Assembly (NCBI RefSeq): GCF_024171945.1
Contig: NZ_JAMTCR010000003.1
Span: 858,211-922,210, forward strand
DNA length: 64,000 nucleotides
DNA from: Actinokineospora globicatena
Lineage (GTDB): Bacteria > Actinomycetota > Actinomycetes > Mycobacteriales > Pseudonocardiaceae
Direction of reading: 5' to 3'
Shown one piece after another: positions 26,957 through 37,400 of this stretch; the first letter of the stretch is position 1; each line of letters starts with the position of its first letter. Position numbers and translations under genes: made by a program. The notes beneath the pieces are model-generated. The model had not been told where the DNA came from, ran no database searches, and worked only from the letters and a program-made list of their open reading frames with translations.

Positions 26957-28043
26957 CACGCGAACCATCCGGGTGGCGTCCGTGCCGTCGAGGCACGTGT
27001 ACGTCCGCCACCTCGGTGACCCGTCGGGGTCGGACGCGGTCGTCCGTCTCGACGACCCACGGCCGTGCCGGGCACCGAGTGGTTCGCAGCAGTGGTGGCC
27101 GCCGGTCATGCTGGACCCGCGGTGGGTACGCGAGCACCACGGCGAGTTCGACGTCTTCCACATCCACTTCGGATTCGACGCCCAGGAACCGAAGGCGCTG
27201 CGCGAGTTGGTCACTGCCCTGCGCGAGCACGGGAAGCCCTTGGTGTACACCGTGCACGACCTGCGCAACCCGCATCACCGCGATACGCGCGCCCACCAGG
27301 AGCAGCTCGACGTGCTGGTGCCCGCGGCCGACGCGGTCATCACCCTCACGCCAGGAGCGGCGAGGGTCATCGAATCCACATGGGATCGCACCGCGACCGT
27401 CCTGCCCCACCCGCACGTACTGGTCACCCCACCACCCGTGCGCACGCGCAGCGGTGACGACGGTTTTCTGGTGGGCTTGCACGCCAAGAGCCTGCGCCCG
27501 AACATGGCCGTCGTGCCCGTCCTCGAGGTGCTTGCCAGGACGATCCGGGAACTACCAGGGGCGCGGCTGCGGGTGGATGTGCACAACGACGTCATCGATC
27601 CGTCCGGCTACTGGCACTGCCCGGAAACGGTGAGCTACCTGCGGGCCGCCCACGACGACGGTCGGCTGGACTTGCGCGTGCACGACTGCTTCACCGACGA
27701 CGAGCTGTGGGCGTACCTGTCCGAGCTGGATCTTTCCGTTCTGCCGTACCGGTTCGGTACCCACTCGGGGTGGCTGGAGGCCTGCTACGACCTCGGCACC
27801 ACGGTGGCCACCTCCACCTGCGGGTTCTACCCCGAGCAACGGCCATGCCTGACCTACCGGCACGATGAATCCGGATTGGACGAAGCGGCCCTCGCCGCCG
27901 CGGTCGAGTACTGCTATCGGGAAAGGCCGCTCTGGCAAGCCGATCCCGGTGTGCGCAGCCGCGAAAGGCGGGAACTGGCCAAGGTTCACCGCGCGTTGTA
28001 CGAAGACGTGCTGTCACGGTGCAACCGCTGCGCATCGCGCTGA
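26946..28043 (+). CDS. Glycosyltransferase, GT4-like (GT-B fold)
   Basis: 365 residues from ATG 26946, which overlaps the end of the broken dehydrogenase gene. N-terminal Rossmann half: 'WWPPVMLDPRWVREHHGEFD', 'VFHIHFGFDAQEP', 'GKPLVYTVHDLRNPHH' and 'ADAVITLTPGAARVIES'. C-terminal donor half: 'GDDGFLVGLHAKSLRPN', 'ARLRVDVHNDVID' and 'SELDLSVLPYRFGTHSGWLE' where the GT4 donor-binding E-x7-E region is expected. Cytoplasmic and soluble. Sugar donor and acceptor cannot be read from sequence. It is the only intact member of what looks like a small glycosylation locus. Confidence 0.8.
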   Translation: MRTDTRTIRVASVPSRHVYVRHLGDPSGSDAVVRLDDPRPCRAPSGSQQWWPPVMLDPRWVREHHGEFDVFHIHFGFDAQEPKALRELVTALREHGKPLVYTVHDLRNPHHRDTRAHQEQLDVLVPAADAVITLTPGAARVIESTWDRTATVLPHPHVLVTPPPVRTRSGDDGFLVGLHAKSLRPNMAVVPVLEVLARTIRELPGARLRVDVHNDVIDPSGYWHCPETVSYLRAAHDDGRLDLRVHDCFTDDELWAYLSELDLSVLPYRFGTHSGWLEACYDLGTTVATSTCGFYPEQRPCLTYRHDESGLDEAALAAAVEYCYRERPLWQADPGVRSRERRELAKVHRALYEDVLSRCNRCASR

Positions 28044-28440
28044 TCGCGTCGGCACGACACCCGATCGAGCAGCCGTTCGCCGGTGGTCTCGAGGCGCGCA
28101 CTTGGGCGTTGAGCACGGCGTTGGCGTCGCCGAGGGCACCATGTCGAGGAGTACGCCGGTCCTGGCTCGGATCCTGGCCTGAACATCAGGGAACTGGGCG
28201 CTGTGCCCGTGCGCGTCAGCGCCGCGGCGGCGGCGAGCACGCGCCCGTACGAGTGGGTCGCTGAGCACCACGCGTACCCGAGCCTGATGCTGGACTTGGC
28301 CAGCCGAGTTCGACGTGATCAACAACAGCTTGCACCACCTGCCGATCGCGATGTCCCCGGCGTCGTCGAGACCCATGGTCACGACACCGCACACGCCGCC
28401 GACGGCCTCGCCCACGGTCCGCCCGCCCCACCGACCATAG
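28019..28440 (+). pseudogene. Second GT4 glycosyltransferase, N-terminal remnant
   Basis: GTG 28019 overlaps the end of the preceding glycosyltransferase and opens with a typical GT4 start, 'LRIALIASARHPIEQPFAGG' followed by LEARTWAL. Then the frame moves: 'PYEWVAEHHAYPSLMLDLA' (near 28240) and 'FDVINNSLHHLPIAMSPA' with 'MVTTPHTPP' (near 28320-28400) are the expected next blocks but lie in different frames. No donor-binding half is left. Confidence 0.65.
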
Positions 28441-28632
28441 GAGCGGCCCGGTCGACCGATTCCGGGACCGCGGACGAGCTCCTCCACCAAACCCCAGCGC
28501 TCGCGGTTCCCGCCAGGGTGATCGCCGCACACGTCACCGAGGTGCCTCTCGACCAGGTCGTTGCCGACGCCAGGGCCGCCGCCTGCGACCGGTCGGCAGC
28601 GAGTACCTTGTCCGGTGTCGCCGGTAGGCCGA

Positions 28633-29901
28633 TCAGCAGATCCGGTCGAGGAAGTGCGCGATCACCGCCACGGACTGCTCCGGGTTGAGCCTCGGGTCGC
28701 AGGTGGACCGGTAGTCCGAGAAGAGCGGCTCGGCAGCCTGGGGCCAGACGCACTCGGTCACCGGGTCCGGGGTGAGTTCCAGGTGCAGACCCGAGGGACG
28801 CAGCCGGAGTTGGGTGAGGACGTGCACGAAGGAGGACACCTCGGTCAGCACGTCCTGGACCGAACGCGTCTTCACGCCAGCGACCTTGATGCCGTTGCCG
28901 TGCATGGGGTCGCACACCCATACAGCGGGTGCTCCGCGTCTGGCCACGGCCCTGGCCACCTCGGGCAGCATCCGGTCGACACCAGCGGCGCCGTAGCGGG
29001 TGATCAGACACAGCCTGCCGGGCACGCCGTCGGGGTTGAGCGCCAGGGTGAGCGCCACGACGTCATCGGGCGCGGCAGCCGGACCGATCTTGACGCCGAT
29101 GGGGTTGTGCACCGCGGCGGCCAGTGCCACGTGTGCGCCCGTCAGGTCTCGGGTTCGTTCCCCGATCCAGCCGAAGTGCGTCGAGGTGCTGAAGGGACCG
29201 CGCACGCCGGCACGCACCAGTGGCCGCTCGTAGGGCATCAGCAGCAGCTCGTGGGCGACGTGGACGCGTTCCATGAAGGCCTTGCCCCTCGATGCCCGGC
29301 GAACCTCCCGCAACACCGCTCGAGCGCAGTCGTAGGCCGTGCGGAGCCTGCGCGGGTCCGGCACGCGGAGGGCCGGGTCGAGTTCTGGAGCGTTGACCGC
29401 GTCGCCGCAGTAGGTGACCATCCGGCACCCGGTCTCCGTCGGCACCGGCTCGTACGGCGAGGAGCGCGGCTTGCCGTACTGCCCGGCGAGTCTGCCCACG
29501 GCCACGCTGGGCAGCCCGGTGGCCGCACGCATCATCGCGGCCAGACCCTGCAGGTAGTCCACCTTCCGCCGGACCAGGTCGGGCACCGCTTCGTGGAACC
29601 GCTCGGCGCAGTCCCCTCCCTGCAGCACCAGCGCGTCACCGCGGGCTACCGAGGCCATCGCGCGGGCCAAGTCGTCCACCTCGTCCTCGGTGGTCAATCC
29701 GGGCAGTTCGGCCAACTCGGCCTCCACCGCGTCGACTTCGAACGGGTGCGGCCAAGGCGGCTGCTGTGCGGCCGGGCGCGCGGTGACCTCGGTCAGCACC
29801 GCGGTCACCTCGGCGTCGCGACACACCGTGGACTCGGGGACTTCCGGTGGATCACAGCAACACAGGACCTCGTCGAGGGTCGCGCTGTCGTCATGGGTCA
29901 T
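28633..29901 (-). CDS. Class II DAHP synthase (3-deoxy-7-phosphoheptulonate synthase)
   Basis: 422 residues; AAGGAG seven bases before ATG 29901. Condenses phosphoenolpyruvate and erythrose-4-phosphate, the first step to chorismate. Class II motifs: 'ALVLQGGDCAERFHE' with the metal-binding Cys, 'AGQYGKPRSSPYE', 'STHFGWIGERTR', 'HNPIGVKIGPAA', 'WVCDPMHGNGIKV' and 'HLELTPDPVTECVWP'. The second half is closer to the short secondary-metabolism enzymes than to the housekeeping AroG type, which has a longer regulatory N-terminus. It ends the siderophore operon, 112 bases after the exporter, and presumably boosts the chorismate used by isochorismate synthase. Confidence 0.93.
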   Translation of the reverse strand: MTHDDSATLDEVLCCCDPPEVPESTVCRDAEVTAVLTEVTARPAAQQPPWPHPFEVDAVEAELAELPGLTTEDEVDDLARAMASVARGDALVLQGGDCAERFHEAVPDLVRRKVDYLQGLAAMMRAATGLPSVAVGRLAGQYGKPRSSPYEPVPTETGCRMVTYCGDAVNAPELDPALRVPDPRRLRTAYDCARAVLREVRRASRGKAFMERVHVAHELLLMPYERPLVRAGVRGPFSTSTHFGWIGERTRDLTGAHVALAAAVHNPIGVKIGPAAAPDDVVALTLALNPDGVPGRLCLITRYGAAGVDRMLPEVARAVARRGAPAVWVCDPMHGNGIKVAGVKTRSVQDVLTEVSSFVHVLTQLRLRPSGLHLELTPDPVTECVWPQAAEPLFSDYRSTCDPRLNPEQSVAVIAHFLDRIC

Positions 29902-30013
29902 CGTCGTGCTCCTTCCGTGGTCTGGGCGGTCCGCCAGTTCCCCCCGTCGAGTCGGTCGCGCCGCCCGCCGAGTTCTCGGTGTGCGCACGTCGGGCCTCCT
30001 CGGGTCGAATCGG

Positions 30014-31429
30014 TCAGGCAGGCGGCGGACCGGCCTGGTCTCGTTGTCGTGGGCGCGGTAGCCGGGTGGCTGCCACCGCGGCTAGGACCGCCAAGGCGAG
30101 CACCAACCAGAAGGTGTCGGCGAACGCCGCGGCGGCGTCGGGTCCGCGAACGGTGAACCGGGCGTGCAGGACGACGGCAATGACCGCGGTGCCCACAGAG
30201 CCGCCGAGGGTGTTGAGCAGGCTCAGGGCCCCCGCCGCACGCGGGAGCCCGCTGGGTGCGACGGCGCGGTAGGCCAGGGTCATGACAGGAGCGCCGATCA
30301 TCGCCGCGCCCAGCCCTCGAACCAGCAGCGACCCGGCGATGAGCGCGTCGGGCACGTCACGGGCCAGTTGGGTGAACACGACCGTGCCCAGGGCCACCAG
30401 GACGATGCCGCTCAGCACGAGTGTGCGGGGCGCGAGGCGGTGCACGACCCCGCTGACCCAGAGGGAACCGGCGGCGGCGCCGATGCCCTGGGGTGCGAGC
30501 AGGAGACCGGTCTCCCACGCCGTCTGCCCGGCTGCTCGCTGCAGGTACAGCGGGAGCAGGAACATGGTGCCGAACACCGAGGCGCCCAGGGTTACCAGCG
30601 CCATCGCCGCCGCACCGAACGGCGGGCGGGTGAACAGGCGCGGGTCGATCAGGGGCACGCCCCGGGTGCGCAGGCCGTGCACGACGAAGGCCACGAGCAT
30701 CGCCGCGCCCAGTGCGATCGCGGCCACGCTGAGCGGAGCCGACGCGGTGTGGCCCAACCCGGTCAGCCCGTAGACGAGCACGGCCAGTCCGGGCGAGAGC
30801 AGGGCGGCGCCGCGCAGGTCGAACGGCGTGCCGCGCTCTGCCCGCGCCCCGGCGGGGACACATCGGTGCCCGAGCAGCAGGGCGACCGCACCGACGGGGA
30901 TGTTGACGCAGAAAAGCCAGGGCCACGAGGTCGCGCCGAGGATGGCGCCGCCCGCGAGCGGGCCCAGGACCGGGGACAGCAGGGGGACCACGGCGACCAC
31001 GCTGATCACCCGGCCGATGCGGTCCGGTCCCGCGGCGCGGGCCAGCAGGGCTTGGCCCAGCGGCGGAAGCAGCCCGCCCGCCACGCCCTGCAGCACGCGG
31101 AAGGCGATGAGGCTGGGCAGCGACCAGGCCAGGGCGCAGAGCAGGGAGGCCAGCAGGAACACCGCGATCGAGGCCGTCCAGGCGCGCCTGCCCCCGAACC
31201 GGTCGGCCAGCCAGCCCGATGCCGGGACCGCCGCGACGACAGCCAGCAGGTACGCGGTGCTGACCCAGTGGATGTCGGTGACCGCGACGGCGAACCGGTC
31301 GACCAGCACGTCCATGGCCACCGAGACGATGGTGGTGTCGATGGTCGCCATGAAGGTGCCCAGCACCAGGACGAACGCGGTCCGCCACAGGGCCAGGTCG
31401 ACGGCGGGGCGCGCCGCGCCGGTGCTCAT
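30014..31429 (-). CDS. MFS exporter of the DHA2 family, probable siderophore exporter
   Basis: 471 residues. ATG 31429 overlaps the NRPS stop (ATGA). Hydrophobic throughout with a dozen or more membrane segments. The first helix carries 'FMATIDTTIVSVAM' (DHA2 motif D1-like), followed by 'GWLADRFGGRRAW' (MFS motif A) and 'VLGPLAGGAILGATSWPWLF' (motif C, antiporter signature). Proton-driven efflux pumps of this type export catecholate siderophores in many actinomycetes. Translational coupling to the NRPS makes the siderophore its most likely cargo. Its start codon is a poor match for an independent promoter. Confidence 0.9.
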   Translation of the reverse strand: MSTGAARPAVDLALWRTAFVLVLGTFMATIDTTIVSVAMDVLVDRFAVAVTDIHWVSTAYLLAVVAAVPASGWLADRFGGRRAWTASIAVFLLASLLCALAWSLPSLIAFRVLQGVAGGLLPPLGQALLARAAGPDRIGRVISVVAVVPLLSPVLGPLAGGAILGATSWPWLFCVNIPVGAVALLLGHRCVPAGARAERGTPFDLRGAALLSPGLAVLVYGLTGLGHTASAPLSVAAIALGAAMLVAFVVHGLRTRGVPLIDPRLFTRPPFGAAAMALVTLGASVFGTMFLLPLYLQRAAGQTAWETGLLLAPQGIGAAAGSLWVSGVVHRLAPRTLVLSGIVLVALGTVVFTQLARDVPDALIAGSLLVRGLGAAMIGAPVMTLAYRAVAPSGLPRAAGALSLLNTLGGSVGTAVIAVVLHARFTVRGPDAAAAFADTFWLVLALAVLAAVAATRLPRPRQRDQAGPPPA

Positions 31430-34400
31430 GCGAGCTCCCCCAGCAACCGGTCGACATCCTGGTCGAGCAGGGTCGGTAGCGCGCGCAGCACGCGCACGAG
31501 GTCGGCTGCGACGGCTTCGACCTCGCCGGGGTCGAAGATCCCGGCCTGGGGCGAGAGCACACCCGCCCAACCCGCGCCGGTGGGGACGACGGTGAGGGTG
31601 AGCGGGTGGTGGGTGCGTTCGCGGAACCGGGTGCCGGTGACGACCAGCCCGGGAGCGGGCTCGCGCAGCCTGCTGGGGTCGACCGGGTAGTTCTCGAACA
31701 CGAGGAGGGTGTCGAACAACCGCTCACGACCGGTGATCGCGCTGAGTTCGGGGACACCGATGTGCTGGTGCTCCACCAGGGTGTGCTGGCGCGACTGCGC
31801 GTCGGCCAGCGCCTCGGCGAGGGTCGCGGTGAGCCGGACGCGGACCGGGACGGTGTTGGCCAGCAGCCCGATGATGTCCTCCACCCCAGCCACCTCGGGT
31901 GTCCGGCAGGCCACCATGGTGCCGAACACGACGTCGCGACGGCCCGAGCGCGCGGCGAGGACCGCCGCCCAACCGCCTTGCAGCACGGTGTTGGGGGTGA
32001 GCCCCCGTTCCGCGCCCGCAGCGGAGAGGGCCGCGACGACCGGGGCAGGCACGGTGAACAGGACCGGATCGGCCGCGGCGACCAGGGCGGGCCTGCCGCG
32101 CAGCACGTGGTCGCCCTCGGGCAGGTCGACCAGTTCGCGCCGCCAAGCGCGCAGGTCCGCGGCGTGGTCACGGGCGGCGAGCCATCGGGTGTGGTGGGAG
32201 AACGGGGTGGGCTCGGGCAGTTCGGTCCCGCTGTAGATGGCGAACAGCTCGGTCAGGATCCGCGGCGCCGACCAACCGTCGGACAGCAGGTGGTGGCTGG
32301 TCAGCACGAGGTCGTGGCGACCAGGTCCGCGGCGCAGCGCGGTGAGCCGGAAGGGCGGCCCCGAGGCCAGGTCGAACGGTTCGGCCAGGTCCTCCGCCAG
32401 CACGCGGTCCCGGTCGGCGTCGTCGACCTCCCGGGTGCCGAAGCGGGGCGCGGGCCGGGTGGGGATGACCTGGACGGCGTGGCCGTGCGGGAACACCGCG
32501 CCCAGGTTGGGGTTGCGGGCCAGCAAGCCCGCGCCCGCGGCGCGCAGGGCAACAAGGTCGAGGTCGCCGTCGAGGGTGAAGACGGCCTGGACGGCGTAGG
32601 GGTCCGCGCCCGCACGCGCTTGGTCGAGCATGAGCTCCTGCAGCGGCGTCAGCGGGAGCAGGTCGCCGCCGGGCAGGTCGGCGGTGAGTTCGGCGAGTTC
32701 GTGGGTGAAGCACTGCCCGAGCTCGGCGATATCCCCGGGGGTGAACAAGGCGGCGGGCCAGGTGAAGCGGACACCCAGGCACTCGCCGTGACCGTCGTCG
32801 CGGAGCAGGGCGTTCACCATGAGCGGGTGCGGCAACGGCAAGTCCTCGCCGCCGGAGCCGAGTGGGTCCGCCTCCGGCGGGGACTGCCAGGCGATCTCCT
32901 CCCTGGGCGCGGCGGGGAAGCGCCCGAGGTAGTTCCAGCCGACCTCGGGCGGGCGCGCCACATCGCCACCCAGGATCCCGTGGCCGAGGCCGTCACCGGC
33001 GGCGCGCAGGTGTTCGCGAACAGCGCGCAGGGCGGATGCGGTGCAGGCGGGCGGGGTGATCCGGGCCGGGTGCACGGCGGTGAACCAGCCCACCGCCTGG
33101 GACAGGTCCACCGGTCCGGAGAAGTCCGGCAGGTGCGCGGGGCGGCCGTGGCCCTCGAGCGCGACGAGCAGGTCGGGCGCGGTGCCGCGCCAGGCGGCGA
33201 CCGCGCGGGCGAGAGCGGTGAGCAGCACGGTGTCCGGGGTGGTGCGGTACGCGGCGGGCAGGGTGCTGATCGCCGCGCGGGTGGTGGTCGGGTCGACGCG
33301 GATGTGGTGGTGGCGGGCGGTCGCGGCGGTGTCGCGGGCCGGGTCGATGGCGGGCAGCGGGGCGGGCGGGGCGGCGGCGACGCGGTGCCAGTGCGGGCGT
33401 TCGTCCTGTCGCGCGGGCGCGGCGTCGCGCAGTGCCCGCGCCCAGCCCAGCAGGGACATGCCGTGGCGGGGGAGGGCGGCGCCCGCGTGGGCCTGCGCGA
33501 TGTCGTCGAGCAGGACGCGCCACGACACGGCGTCGACCACGAGGTGGTGGGCGATGAGGACGAGCCTGCCCAGGCGGGTCGGTCCCGCGTCGAGCCACAC
33601 CGCGCGCAGCAGCGGCCCGGTGCGCGGGTCCATCGCGGCGCGGACCCGGTCGACGTGCTCTTGGGCGAGCGCACCCGGATCACCGGCGGCGGCCACCGAG
33701 GTGAGGACGTCCGACCCGGTCACGGAACCCACCTCGGGGATGCGCAGCACCGGCCCGTCCGGGGTATCGGCCAGGCGGGCGCGCAGCGCGTCGTGCCGGG
33801 CGAGGACGGCATCGAGGACCCGGCACCACCCCGCGGTGTCGCCGGGTGGCACGCACACCTGCACCCACTGGCAGAACGAGTCCGCGGGTCCGCGCCGCAG
33901 CAGGTCGCGCATGATCGGGGTGAGCGGGGCGTCGCCGACCGCCGGGCTGTCCTGTGTGGACTCCGGAGCGCCGCAGCGGGCGGCGATGCCCGCGATCGTG
34001 CCGCCGTCGAACACGTCGCGGGCGGTGAGCACGAGCCCGGCGCGGCGTGCCCGCGACACCAGCCGCAGGGAGACGATGCTGTCGCCGCCGACGTCGAGGA
34101 AGGAGTCGTCGAGGCGCACGTCGCCGAGCACCTCGCGCACCACCGCCAGCAGGGTGGCCTCGGCCTGGGTGGCCGGTTCCCGGTCCTCGGCCGAGGTGTG
34201 CGGGGCGGGGTCGGGCAGGGCGTCGCGGTCGAGTTTGCCGGTGGGTCCCAGGGGCAGGTGGTCGACGACGACGAAGGCCGCGGGCACCATGTGGTCGGGC
34301 AGGTCGGCGCCGAGGTGCGCGCGCAGCGACGCCGGGTCGGGGCGGGTGCCGTCGGCGGGCAGGACGTAGCCGACCAGCCTCCCCGCCCGAACGACCACCG

Positions 34401-37400
34401 CGCAGGCGCGCACCTCGGCGTGCTTGCTGAGCACGTTCTCGATCTCGGCGAGTTCGATGCGGAACCCGCGCACCTTCACCTGGTGGTCGGTCCGCCCCAG
34501 GAACACCAGTTGCCCGTCCGGGCGCCAGCGCACCAGGTCGCCGGTGCGGTACATGCGCTCGCCCGCGGGCCCGAAGGGGTCGGCGACGAACCGCTCGGCG
34601 GTCAGCCCGGCGCGGTTGACGTAGCCCCGGGCGAGTTTGGGTCCGGCCAGGTACAGCTCGCCCGCCACCCCGATGCCCACCGGCAGCAGTCCGGCGTCGA
34701 GGACGTAGGCGCGCACCTGCGGGTCGGGCCTGCCGATCGGCAGCGGCCCCGGGTCGTCGGGCCGGTAGCGCCACGTGACGGAGTTGATGGTGACCTCGGT
34801 GGGGCCGTAGGCGTTGAACAGCGCGCGGCGGTCACCCCAGCGGTGGGCCAGCTCGGGGTCGAGCCGCTCGGCGCCGATCATGACGAACACCTCGCGGTCG
34901 ACGGCACCGCCGCCGGGCATCGCCGCGACGAACGACGGCAGCAGGTTCACCCCGGTCACCCGGTGCTCGACGATGTAGTCGAGCAACTCGTCGCCGGGCA
35001 CCCGCGCTTCCTCGGGCGCGATGACCGAGGTGCCGCCGGAGAGCAGCGGCAGCATGAACTGCCAGAACGCGACGTCGAAGCTGGTCGAGGCGAAGTGCAG
35101 GTAGCGCTCGCGCTCGCCGATCCCGACGATGTCCTCCTGCAGGGTGACGAGGCTGGGCAGGCCGCGGTGCGGGATGGCGACACCCTTGGGCCTGCCCGTG
35201 GTACCGGAGGTGTAGATGACGTAGGCGATCGAGTCGTCGGTGATGTCGCGGCGGGCCTCGACCGGGTCGGCGTCCCAAGTGGACGGTCCGAAGAGGGCGG
35301 TTGGGTCGACCACCGGGGCGGCGACCGGGATGGCCCGCGAGCCGGGGGTGGCGATCACCGCGGTGGGGGCGATGTCCTCGACCATGAACCGCAGGCGCTC
35401 GACCGGGTAGGTCGGATCCATCGGCACGTGCACCGCGCCCGCCTTGAACACGCCGAACAGCGCCACCACCATCTCCACGTCCCGGTCGAGCAGCACCGCC
35501 ACCGGGTCCTGCGGGCGCACGCCCCGCGCGCGCAGGGCGTGGGCTAGGCGGTTGGCGCGGCGGTCGAGTTCGGCGTAGGACAGGACGCGGTCACGGCACA
35601 CGACGGCCTCGGCATCGGGCCTCTGGCGCACCCACCGGCCGAACTCCGCCAGGCAACCGCCCACCTGCCTGCTCGGCTCCGGCCCCTCCCCCAGCTCCAG
35701 CATCGCGCGGTGCTCGGCGGCGTCGAGGACGCGCAACCGGGCGACAGGGCGGTCCGGGTCGGTGATGATCTCGTCGAGCAGGGTGCGCAGCCAACGGCCG
35801 TAGCGCCGCGCGGTGTCCTCGTCGAAGACCCGCGGCTGGTAGCCGAGACCGACGACGATGTCGTCCCCGGGGATCACGATCACGGTCAGCGGGTAGTGCG
35901 TCGCGTCGGTGATGTCGACGCCCACCAGGTCGAGGCCGGGGGCGAGCGCCGTGCGGTGCCTGCTGGAGAGGGGGAAGTTCTCCATCACCAGCATGGTGTC
36001 GAACAGCTCGCCCACTCCGGCCGCGCGCTGCACCTGCGGCAGCCCGACGTGGTGGTGCTCAGCCATGGCGATGCTCTCGGACTGCACCCGCGCGAGGACG
36101 GCCGCGGCGGTCTCGGCCGCTCCGGCGCGCACGCGTACCGCGATGGTGTTGCCGAGCTGGCCGATGACGCGTTCGACCCCGTCGAGTTCGGCGGGCCTGC
36201 CGGAGACCGGGCAGCCGAACAGCACGTCGTCGCGCCCGGTGAGCCTGCCGAGCAGCACTCCCCACGCGGTCTGGAACAGCGTGGTGGTGGTGACGCCGTG
36301 CTCGCGGGCGAAGGCCCGCACCCGCTCGCTGAACTCCACGCCCAGTTCGACGGTCACCCGCCCCGGACGGGCCACGGTGGACACCGCGGTGGCCGGGGCC
36401 AGCCGCGTGCCCGCGTCGATACCGGCCAGCGCCGCCTGCCAGGCCACCAGACCGGCGGCGTGGTCGCGACCGGCCATCAGGCGGTGGTACTCGCTCGGAG
36501 ACGGACTCGTCGGCGCCGCGGGCCCGCCGCCGAACTCGGCGTAGGTCGCCAGCAGGGTGCGCCCCACCAGCGGCATCGACCAGCCGTCGAGCAGCGCGTG
36601 GTGGTTGGTGATGACCAGGCGGTGCTCCTCGGGGCCGAGCGCGCACAGCAGGAAGCGCACCAGCGGCGCCACCGCGGGGTCGAAGGGCCGCTCCAGGTCC
36701 ACGCGGCAGTGCTCGGCCAAGAGTCGAGCGCGCTCGGCAGGTGCGTGTCCGGACAGATCGATCCGCCGCCAGTCGAGGGTGACCTCGGCGGGGACGACCT
36801 GCACGACCTCTCCGCCCGCGGTGGTGTGCAGGTGGACGCGCAGCGCGGGGTGCCTGCGCAGCAGCTCAGCGGTCGCCGAGCGCATCCGGTCGGGGTCGAG
36901 GGCACCGCGCAACAGGGTAACCGCCTGCACGACGTAGACGTCGGTGTCCTGCTCGCCACGCACCTGGGTGTGGAAGGCCAGGCCGACCTGCAGCGGCGTG
37001 GCGGGCAGGACGTCGAGCACCCGGCCGCCCCGCTCCAACTCGTCGACGGCGTCCTGGTCGAGGTCGACAAGCGGCAGGTCGGACGGGGTGAGTCCGCCGC
37101 CTTCGGGGCCGAGGCGCTCGGCGTGCGCGGCGAGGGCGCCGAGCGCCCGCTCCCAGGCGGCGCACACCCCGGCGAGCACGTGCGGGGTGAGGACCAGCCC
37201 GGCCGCGGTCCACTCCACGGCGATGCGCGGCCGGACACCCTCCCGGACGAAGCAGTTGAGCGCGAGCACCTGCTCCAGCGCCTTGGCCGGAGGCTCGATC
37301 ACGGCGAACGGGTCGTCGTCGGGCAACCGCCACCCACCCCCGGTCACCGGGGCGAACCGGCCGAGGTAGTTGAGCACCACGTCCGGCGGCGGGGTCGCGG

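Noticed and set aside
28379..28632. Extension of coding sequence between the glycosyltransferase remnant and the DAHP synthase gene.
   Set aside because: Open frames on both strands here lack motifs; the DAHP synthase ends cleanly at 28633 and the GT4 blocks cannot be followed past about 28420.
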